This document shows positions 1 through 5,005 of a stretch of 6,799 nucleotides of DNA, piece after piece (position 1 is the stretch's first letter; each line of letters begins with the position of its first letter). Source of the DNA: Chloroflexi bacterium RBG_16_51_16 (GTDB taxonomy: Bacteria; Chloroflexota; Anaerolineae; Anaerolineales; Villigracilaceae); contig MGNL01000071.1 in the NCBI GenBank assembly GCA_001796785.1, forward strand, positions 1-6,799, written 5' to 3'. The translations under genes were made by a program, and so were the position numbers. The notes beneath the pieces were generated by a model, which worked only from the letters and a program-made list of their open reading frames with translations, was not told the origin of the DNA and did no database searches.

Positions 1-1
1 G

Positions 2-1378
2 TTCGGCCAACCCATTTATGAGTTCCTGGGAGACCTTAAACTGCCGCGGAATGCTCCCGGAGGCATCCAGGAATTGGAAATGCGGCGCACCGAACGCACC
101 CAGAATATTTTCACGAATGTAAGCGTCCGCAGTTCGTCCCTGACTGACCCTGACGGTGGATTAAGCGGCCACTTGATCCTGCTGCACGACAATACCGAGC
201 GCAAACTCGCTGAAGAAGCCAAGCTGCGGGAACGGGATGAAATACTGGTTATCCTGAACGCGCTTTCCAGCGCGGCAAGCAACACGGAGGGACTGGAGGA
301 ATTCCTGTCCGAATCCATCTACCAGGTCATTCATCCCTTCCACAGCCAGGTTGCAGCAATCTTCATGATTTCAGATAAGAAACGGAAGAACGGTGAGTTG
401 GGATTGTCCCTGGAAGCCCACTTCGGCCTGCCGCCGGAGTCCATCAAGCAGTTATCCCGCCTGACACTGGGTGCGCCAATCTTTGCTGATGTACATCGAC
501 TCGGGGAGGCAATGCAAATCGAAAGACCCCAGGCGGATGCCAGAGTCCCGGAGGCTATTGCCAACCTGGAGGCCGTATGTTTTCTCGTGCTGCCTTTGAT
601 CGCCAAGGTTGGCGAATTGAAAAAAACCCTGGGATTTCTGTGCCTGGGAAGGAACAACAAACCTGTTTTCAGCTCGACTGAAATTGTGCGCTTGACCTAC
701 ATTGCTGATCGGATTGCCACACTGATCGACAGCGAACGAAGGCGCAACCTGCAGATCACCCTGGTCGAACGAAAGAGGTTGGAAAGGGACCTGCATGATT
801 CCGTCAGCCAAAAATTATACGGGTTGATCACCCTGACTGAAGCAGCTTACGCCGCGATCGAATCCAAGGTCGATCCGATGGACATTATCACCAAGATCAG
901 CGAACATGCCCGCCAGGCTGTCAAGGAAATGCGCCTCTTCCTGTTCCAGGTGCAGCCCCTGGATGTGGAGCGGGAGGGGCTGATCTCCGTAATCCATCAC
1001 CGCCTGGCAGCTGTGGAAGGCAGGGCGGATATCAAAGTCACCTTTTACGCCGGTGAAAAAGTAACCCTGGACGATTCCGTTTCGAAAGAAAAGGAAGTGG
1101 CGATGTACTTCATCGCGCAGGAGGCGCTAAATAATGCGCTGCGTCATTCTTCGGCTAAAACAGTGACCATCACATTAAAAGAGGGGCCGCGGAATGTTAT
1201 ACTGCAAATCCAGGATGATGGATGCGGGTTTGATGCGAAGAAAATCGGACGCGGTGGGCACGGCTTGCGAAACATGAAAGAGAGAGCTGCCCTGATCGAT
1301 GCGAGCCTCGCTGTAAGCTCCGAACCGAATAAAGGGACAAGAGTCGTGATCACTGTCCCCAAGGATTATGTCCAATAA
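2..1378 (+). CDS. Sensor histidine kinase, NarX/DesK-like HisKA_3 type (5' end cut by window edge)
   Basis: The reading frame is open from base 2, so the true start lies upstream; the TTG at 74 and ATG at 80 are internal codons. The 458 visible residues read in order: the end of a PAS domain (about 1-70, closing with 'LHDNTERKLAEEA'), a GAF domain (about 85-240), a HisKA_3 dimerisation/phosphoacceptor helix with the H-box 'RDLHDSVSQKLYGL' (His codon 794-796), and a HATPase_c domain. The ATPase domain has the N-box 'EALNNALRHSSA' (from 1121), G1 'DDGCGFD' (1214-1234) and G2 'GHGLRNM' (about 1259-1279). All catalytic boxes are intact, so it should autophosphorylate and pass phosphate to a NarL-type regulator; one lies 18 nt downstream, probably in the same operon. 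The missing N-terminus may hold membrane segments or another sensor domain, as is common in this class. The ligand cannot be inferred. Confidence 0.93.
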   Translation, partial: FGQPIYEFLGDLKLPRNAPGGIQELEMRRTERTQNIFTNVSVRSSSLTDPDGGLSGHLILLHDNTERKLAEEAKLRERDEILVILNALSSAASNTEGLEEFLSESIYQVIHPFHSQVAAIFMISDKKRKNGELGLSLEAHFGLPPESIKQLSRLTLGAPIFADVHRLGEAMQIERPQADARVPEAIANLEAVCFLVLPLIAKVGELKKTLGFLCLGRNNKPVFSSTEIVRLTYIADRIATLIDSERRRNLQITLVERKRLERDLHDSVSQKLYGLITLTEAAYAAIESKVDPMDIITKISEHARQAVKEMRLFLFQVQPLDVEREGLISVIHHRLAAVEGRADIKVTFYAGEKVTLDDSVSKEKEVAMYFIAQEALNNALRHSSAKTVTITLKEGPRNVILQIQDDGCGFDAKKIGRGGHGLRNMKERAALIDASLAVSSEPNKGTRVVITVPKDYVQ

Positions 1379-1386
1379 TTCAATCC

Positions 1387-1390
1387 AAGG
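1387..1390 (+). promoter_or_regulatory. Ribosome binding site of first response regulator
   Basis: AAGG lies six nt before the ATG at 1397, in the 18-nt gap after the kinase stop codon. It supports that start, and so supports the Lys-rich tail being translated. The next likely entry point would be inside the receiver domain. Confidence 0.6.
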
Positions 1391-1396
1391 TTTGAA

Positions 1397-2197
1397 ATGA
1401 CACCCACAAGTAAAACCAAATCCAAAACCAAATCGAAATCAAAAACCAAAATTTCGCCAGGAAAAAAAACCGCGAAAGGGGCCAACAAGCAGGTTAAGAA
1501 CAATGCATCCCGCAGCGAGAAAAAATCGGCGCCGGTAAAGAAAATCCGGGTGTTGGTGGTTGAGGATGAAAACGTCGTCCGTGAGGGGATTGTCACACTG
1601 CTCAGCCTCCATAATGACATCCAAGTGGTCGGTGAAGCTGCCGACGGGATCGAAGCGGTCCGCGCGGCCGACAGGACAAAACCGGACGTCATCCTGCTGG
1701 ATATGCACATGCCTGAACAGGACGGCCTCACTACGATCCCAAAACTCAAGGAAATCCTGCCCGACAGCCACATCCTGGTCCTGACGGGATTTTCTGAAGC
1801 GGACCAGGCATACCAGGCGATCAAAGCCGGGGCGCTCGGTTATCTGTTGAAAGATTCAACCCGGGTGCAGCTCCTGCAATCGATCCGGGAGGTCGCGGAG
1901 GGCCAGGCTTCGATCCAGCCGTCCATCGCGATGAAAGTGATCCACGAGATAGAACATCCGACGGTACCTGCATTCACCGCGGATCCGTTAACCCAGCGCG
2001 AACTGGAAACCTTGCGATTGATCGCCCAGGGGAAAAGCAATAAGGAAATCGCTGCAGACTTGTTCGTGCATGAGCGAACGGTTGCCAAACATGTATCGAG
2101 CATCCTGAGTAAACTCCAACTTGCGAGTAGGACACAGGCAGCTTTATATGCCATCCATGAAGGATTGATGAACGACCAGCCAGTGACCAACAAGTAA
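1397..2197 (+). CDS. NarL/FixJ-family response regulator with Lys-rich N-terminal tail
   Basis: The protein has 266 aa, about 50 longer than the usual NarL-type regulator. Residues 1-48 are a low-complexity tail of K, S and T. The receiver domain (about 49-168) has the acidic pair E56/D57, phosphoacceptor D102 in 'VILLDMHMP', switch residue T130 ('VLTGF') and conserved K152 ('LLKDS'). A LuxR-type helix-turn-helix follows at about 197-260 ('LTQRELETLRLIAQGKSNKEI', recognition helix 'ERTVAKHVSSIL'). It is therefore a complete phosphorylation-activated DNA-binding regulator. The kinase gene 18 nt upstream is its likely partner, and a strong terminator follows, so this is the last gene of its operon. 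It is about 60-65% identical by hand alignment to the second regulator at 3066-3719, which lacks the tail. Target genes are unknown. Confidence 0.95.
   Translation: MTPTSKTKSKTKSKSKTKISPGKKTAKGANKQVKNNASRSEKKSAPVKKIRVLVVEDENVVREGIVTLLSLHNDIQVVGEAADGIEAVRAADRTKPDVILLDMHMPEQDGLTTIPKLKEILPDSHILVLTGFSEADQAYQAIKAGALGYLLKDSTRVQLLQSIREVAEGQASIQPSIAMKVIHEIEHPTVPAFTADPLTQRELETLRLIAQGKSNKEIAADLFVHERTVAKHVSSILSKLQLASRTQAALYAIHEGLMNDQPVTNK
1409..1453 (+). repeat. Short A-rich tandem repeat encoding the K/S/T tail
   Basis: The unit AAAACCAAATC occurs at 1412-1422 and again at 1424-1434 (12-bp period). A diverged copy, AAAAACCAAAATT, is at 1441-1453. The period is a multiple of three, so each unit adds an in-frame Lys-Thr-Lys-Ser block to the response regulator's N-terminus. 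The run is in the region most likely to vary in length between strains by slippage. Confidence 0.7.
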
Positions 2198-2224
2198 TCG
2201 AACCAAAACTCCATCTCAACTTAG

Positions 2225-2256
2225 AAGCGAATGGCGGAAGCCATTCGCTTTTTTTT
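2225..2256 (+). terminator. Rho-independent terminator of the kinase/regulator operon
   Basis: The stem AAGCGAATGGC (2225-2235) pairs perfectly with GCCATTCGCTT (2240-2250) around a GGAA loop, a GNRA tetraloop. The T run covers 2249-2256, its first two T closing the stem. It starts 27 nt after the regulator stop codon. This is a strong intrinsic terminator and marks the boundary between the two transcription units. Confidence 0.95.
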
Positions 2257-2381
2257 ATTTCCCTCTTTGGCTCGTAGGAGGTGGTCCGTAGAAACGTTGA
2301 CTTTTTGCCCGTAACCTATTCCCCGGCTGAACTACTGGGCAATTCAAGAAAAATGGGTACGTGTATGCATGATTCACGATA

Positions 2382-2399
2382 GTGGTCATTATTGACCAC
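2382..2399. promoter_or_regulatory. Perfect inverted repeat, candidate operator
   Basis: GTGGTCA (2382-2388) and TGACCAC (2393-2399) are perfect inverted arms around TTAT. There is no following T run, so it does not look like a terminator. It lies about 70 nt upstream of the likely -10 of the mraZ-like gene, a usual place for an activator dimer. A NarL-type dimer from this locus is one candidate binder. The binding role is inferred from symmetry and position only. Confidence 0.45.
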
Positions 2400-2443
2400 G
2401 GGTCGAGGGCATTTCTAACAAGCGGAAGAGTTCGGCTAATACG

Positions 2444-2473
2444 GTTTCCCGCCCGGGATTAAATCCATATACT
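2444..2473 (+). promoter_or_regulatory. Candidate sigma-70-type promoter of the mraZ-like operon
   Basis: TATACT at 2468-2473 matches five of six positions of the -10 consensus. The -35 region is poor (GTTTCC at 2444-2449 at 18-nt spacing, or TTTCCC at 2445-2450 at 17), suggesting that an activator is needed. The palindrome GGATT-A-AATCC (2456-2466) fills the spacer next to the -10 and could be a repressor site. Transcription would begin near 2480, giving a leader of about 40 nt. Confidence 0.45.
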
Positions 2474-2508
2474 GATGCCTAGTAATCTGGATAACCCAAG
2501 TGTGTCCT

Positions 2509-2512
2509 GGAG
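2509..2512 (+). promoter_or_regulatory. Shine-Dalgarno deciding the TTG start of the mraZ-like gene
   Basis: GGAG sits six nt before the TTG at 2519. The reading frame from that TTG gives the N-terminus 'MFLGKYQCTLD', matching the usual MraZ beginning (MF.G.....LD). This fixes the unusual start codon. Confidence 0.75.
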
Positions 2513-2518
2513 AAGAAA

Positions 2519-2956
2519 TTGTTTTTGGGCAAATACCAATGTACGCTGGACGGCCAAAATCGTCTGCTGGCACCGCAAGCCATCCAGGATCAATTGTCCG
2601 GGAGCCTGTACCTAAGCCAGGGATTTGACCGGAACCTGTTAATCCTGACAGGCAGCGTATTCGAGGAGATTTACAAACGAGTGATGACCCTTAACATCGC
2701 TGATCCGCTCGTCCGCCTGCTGCAGCGATTGGTGCTCAGTACCGCCCGTGAACTGGAACTGAACGATGCCGGCCAGCTCAGCATACCCATGGAATTGACC
2801 GAGTTTGCTGATTTGAAGGAGAACGCCGTGTTGGTCGGGCTGGGTGATTTTATCGAAATCTGGTCCATGGAAGGATGGAAACAACAGGAAGAGGAGCTGA
2901 AAAACTCTGATCAAAACACAAGCAGGTTTGCCGGATTGACCCTGGCCACACGATAA
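2519..2956 (+). CDS. mraZ-like: MraZ-like transcriptional regulator (double SpoVT-AbrB fold)
   Basis: The protein has 145 aa, the usual MraZ length, and begins at TTG. The first half carries the N-terminal signature 'MFLGKYQCTLDGQNRLLAP', aligned with MraZ 'MF.G.....LD.KGR...P'. The second half repeats the fold: 'STARELELNDAGQLSIP' (about 74-90), then 'FADLKENAVLVGLGDFIEIWSMEGW', matching the family's 'aGL.k.vv.vG....iEiW....W'. MraZ proteins are ring-forming DNA-binding regulators that usually head the division and cell-wall (dcw) cluster and bind repeated TGGG-type boxes upstream of their own gene. No rsmH, ftsL or ftsI follows here, so this looks like an orphan paralog reused in a signalling locus. 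Arg15 of the first motif is kept, while the matching Arg of the second is Gln86. The C-terminal tail (about 120-145) is polar. Family membership is secure; its targets are unknown. Confidence 0.88.
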   Translation: MFLGKYQCTLDGQNRLLAPQAIQDQLSGSLYLSQGFDRNLLILTGSVFEEIYKRVMTLNIADPLVRLLQRLVLSTARELELNDAGQLSIPMELTEFADLKENAVLVGLGDFIEIWSMEGWKQQEEELKNSDQNTSRFAGLTLATR

Positions 2957-2971
2957 GCCACAGGCAGGAGC

Positions 2972-3037
2972 ATGGCGATCCAATTTGAACAGATCAGTCA
3001 TGGACTGCTTTCCAAGATGAAAAATTCTAAAGGATAA
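2972..3037 (+). CDS. Possible 21-aa small ORF in the mraZ-RR gap
   Basis: ATG at 2972 opens a 21-codon frame ('MAIQFEQISHG...KNSKG') ending in TAA at 3035-3037. The purine-rich stretch AGGCAGGAG ends one nt before the ATG, so only its first AGG is at a workable ribosome-binding distance. The frame sits between the mraZ-like gene and the second regulator. It matches no family I recognise and may be chance. If translated, it could act as a leader or coupling peptide. Confidence 0.2.
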   Translation: MAIQFEQISHGLLSKMKNSKG

Positions 3038-3053
3038 GAATAGATCAAGGAAA

Positions 3054-3060
3054 AAGGCGG
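3054..3060 (+). promoter_or_regulatory. Ribosome binding site of second response regulator
   Basis: AAGGCGG lies five nt before the ATG at 3066 (the AAGG core eight nt before). It supports a start giving 'MKKIRILVVED', the normal beginning of a receiver domain with no extension. Confidence 0.6.
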
Positions 3061-3065
3061 TTGAT

Positions 3066-3719
3066 ATGAAAAAAATTCGCATCCTCGTAGTGGAAGACCA
3101 GAATGTTGTTCGCGATGGCATCATTGCCATCCTTTCGTTCCAGCCGGACGTCGAGGTGGTTGGCCAGGCTGAAGATGGACTCCAGGCGGTTGAAGTGGCC
3201 AAAGCCACCCGGCCGGATGTAATCCTGCTGGACTTGGTCATGCCTCTTCACGACGGCCTGACAGCCATCCCCAGACTGAAGGCGGTTGCACCCGAGGCTC
3301 GGATCCTGGTGTTGACCAGCTTCCAGGATAACGACCGGGTCTACCAGGCCATCAAGGCTGGCGCTCTGGGCTACATGCTCAAGGATGCCACCCGAACGCA
3401 GTTGTTGGAATCCATCCGCAACACAGCCTCGGGACAGGCTTCCATCCATCCGTCCATCGCGGTCAAGGTCATTCAGGATTTCGATCACCAGAATGAGACT
3501 TTTTACATGAACGACACCCTGACCCGGCGAGAGATGGACACCCTGCGCCTGATCGCCCGCGGCTTAAGCAATCAGGAGATCGCCGCGGAGCTTGTCGTGC
3601 ATGAGCGGACGATCGCCAAATATGTGTCCAGCATCCTGAACAAGCTGCACGTAAGCAACCGCACGCAGGCAGCCCTGTATGCATTGCGAGAAGGACTGAC
3701 CGTTGCGAGCCCGGGTTGA
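3066..3719 (+). CDS. NarL/FixJ-family response regulator
   Basis: The protein has 217 aa, the standard NarL size. The receiver domain (1-120) has E10/D11, phosphoacceptor D56 ('VILLDLVMP'), T84 ('VLTSF') and K106 ('MLKDA'). The LuxR-type helix-turn-helix is at about 150-212, with recognition helix 'ERTIAKYVSSILNKL'. All phosphorylation residues are present. It closely resembles the regulator at 1397-2197 (about 60-65% identity by hand, at a constant offset of 46 residues), so the two are paralogs, probably from local duplication. No kinase lies next to it on this side of the terminator, so it may take phosphate from the upstream kinase or a distant one. Its stop codon overlaps an ATG (TGATG, 3717-3721) in the frame of the ATPase, pointing to co-transcription with it. 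Confidence 0.95.
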   Translation: MKKIRILVVEDQNVVRDGIIAILSFQPDVEVVGQAEDGLQAVEVAKATRPDVILLDLVMPLHDGLTAIPRLKAVAPEARILVLTSFQDNDRVYQAIKAGALGYMLKDATRTQLLESIRNTASGQASIHPSIAVKVIQDFDHQNETFYMNDTLTRREMDTLRLIARGLSNQEIAAELVVHERTIAKYVSSILNKLHVSNRTQAALYALREGLTVASPG

Positions 3720-3742
3720 TGGGGCGGACAACCGAGGCGACC

Positions 3743-5005
3743 ATGAATCACTTTGACTATATCGTAGCGACTGATTTTGACCGGGCCTGGTTGAATTTTG
3801 AACTGGACCTGCCTCTCAAACCCGAGAAGAACGGTCTACCGAATCCCTTCTATATCGACCGCCCCGGCAATCCCATTGCTGAGCTTACGGATGCTTTGCT
3901 GGCACCGTTCTATCGACCGCCCAAGTTCTTCTTTTCCGGTCATCGCGGCTGCGGCAAATCCACCGAACTCCTGCACCTTTTAACCAATCCGAAGATCCAG
4001 AAAAAATACTGGCCGATCAACTTCAGTATCCGCGAGGAAGCCGACATCATCGATATCGATTTCCGGGACGTGCTCCTGGCGATCGGCGGACGACTGTTCC
4101 GTGAATATCGCAAAAAAGGCGGCCAGCTGCCTGACCAACTCCTGAAGGAATTAAACAATTGGAAGGGCAAAGTGGAGAAGGAAATATCCACCATCCTGGA
4201 AGGGCGCATGTCCAATATCGAACTGGGCGCTTCCATTGATGCATTCTTTGCCAACGCCGGCCTGAAAATGAAGCTCGAACCGGCTACCCGGGTTGAGCTG
4301 CGCCAGGTGGTTGAGAACGACATCACCGGGCTGATCGCGATCATCAACCACATCGCCACCGCCATCTACAGCCGGGAACACCTGATCCCGCTGATCCTCA
4401 TCGACGACATGGACAAACCGGATGTAGACCGGGCGCGGAAGATCTTCCATGACCGTCGGGAGATCATGATGCAGCCTAACTGTGCGATTGTGTACACGGT
4501 TTCGAGCGCCCTCTTCTACAGCAAGGAATTCGATTCAATCCGTGACCAGGCCTTGTTCCTCCCCAATATCAACCTGCACCCGCCGATGGAGCCCGATCAC
4601 CATCATGAAGAGGGGTATGCAACCCTAAGGCGCTTCGTACACGTGCGCATGGATCAAAAGCTCCTGGACGATAACGCTCTAAACCAGGCGATCACATACA
4701 GCGGAGGCGTGTTCCGTGAAATGGCCCGCATCATGCGGACAGCGATTGGGCGCGCCAGACGGCGGAAAGGGAACTGCCTGAACGGGGAGGATGTGGAATG
4801 GGCGGCCACGGAGATCCGCAATGAATACCGCCGTATCCTGGACAAAGAAGACCTCAAGCTGCTGAAGAGAGTGGTTGAGACCAACCGGCTTGAATATAAC
4901 GATCGATTGACCCCCCTGCTTCAGCTTCTGGCGCTGCTTGAATACCGGAACGGTGAGAACTGGTGTGATGTCCACCCGGTGCTGAGGAAATTACTTGATG
5001 ATTGA
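3743..5005 (+). CDS. P-loop ATPase, AAA/STAND-like
   Basis: From ATG 3743 the protein has 420 aa. Walker A is 'GHRGCGKST' (residues 66-74) and Walker B is 'LILIDDMD' (217-224), with the acidic pair D221/D222. A strand reading 'CAIVYTVSSAL' follows, like an AAA+ sensor 1 region. 'YSGGVFREMARIMRTAIGRARRR' resembles the Orc1/Cdc6-like lid or sensor 2 helix. The remaining C-terminus is helical and winged-helix-like by appearance. No signal peptide or membrane segment is seen, so it should be cytosolic. I chose 3743 because GAGG lies five nt before it; ATG 3719 (or TTG 3716), overlapping the regulator stop, would add eight or nine residues. The gene overlaps the next by 8 nt, implying coupled translation and probably a physical partnership. 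The family is recognised only broadly (AAA/STAND-type NTPase); the exact function is unknown. Confidence 0.85.
   Translation: MNHFDYIVATDFDRAWLNFELDLPLKPEKNGLPNPFYIDRPGNPIAELTDALLAPFYRPPKFFFSGHRGCGKSTELLHLLTNPKIQKKYWPINFSIREEADIIDIDFRDVLLAIGGRLFREYRKKGGQLPDQLLKELNNWKGKVEKEISTILEGRMSNIELGASIDAFFANAGLKMKLEPATRVELRQVVENDITGLIAIINHIATAIYSREHLIPLILIDDMDKPDVDRARKIFHDRREIMMQPNCAIVYTVSSALFYSKEFDSIRDQALFLPNINLHPPMEPDHHHEEGYATLRRFVHVRMDQKLLDDNALNQAITYSGGVFREMARIMRTAIGRARRRKGNCLNGEDVEWAATEIRNEYRRILDKEDLKLLKRVVETNRLEYNDRLTPLLQLLALLEYRNGENWCDVHPVLRKLLDD

Larger units (their letters stand above)
2257..2518. other. Non-coding spacer with candidate promoter and operators
   Basis: I see no convincing gene in these 262 nt. 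The stretch holds an 18-bp inverted repeat, a TATACT -10 element, a small palindrome and the Shine-Dalgarno of the next gene, each listed separately. A TTGACT hexamer at 2297-2302 looks like a -35 box, but no -10 sits at the right distance. GTGGTC occurs at 2281-2286 and 2382-2387, with its complement GACCAC at 2394-2399. Confidence 0.6.

Noticed and set aside
74..82. TTG 74 or ATG 80 as the kinase start
   Set aside because: The frame is open upstream to the window edge and encodes PAS-like sequence; starting here would cut the PAS domain in half.
2297..2320. TTGACT as a -35 box
   Set aside because: The only AT-rich hexamer downstream (CCTATT, 2315-2320) is just 12 nt away, too close for a sigma-70 promoter.
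2336..2357. TGGG at 2336-2339 and 2354-2357 as MraZ boxes
   Set aside because: MraZ sites are usually three or more TGGG-type repeats at about 10-bp spacing. Two copies 18 nt apart do not meet that pattern.
2281..2382. 33-codon frame from GTG 2281 next to AGGAGG
   Set aside because: AGGAGG overlaps the start codon itself, so it cannot act as its Shine-Dalgarno. The peptide has no recognisable features and the frame ends inside the inverted repeat.
2431..2490. 16S rRNA-like words (GGCTAATACGG, CTAGTAATCTGGAT)
   Set aside because: The words resemble 16S segments that are far apart in the real gene, and the surrounding sequence does not match, so this is chance similarity.
2639..3241. 200-aa - strand open frame across the MraZ-like gene, the gap and the second regulator
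   Set aside because: It is antisense to two well-supported genes, with no ribosome-binding site or recognisable domain seen. The long opening reflects codon bias of the sense genes.
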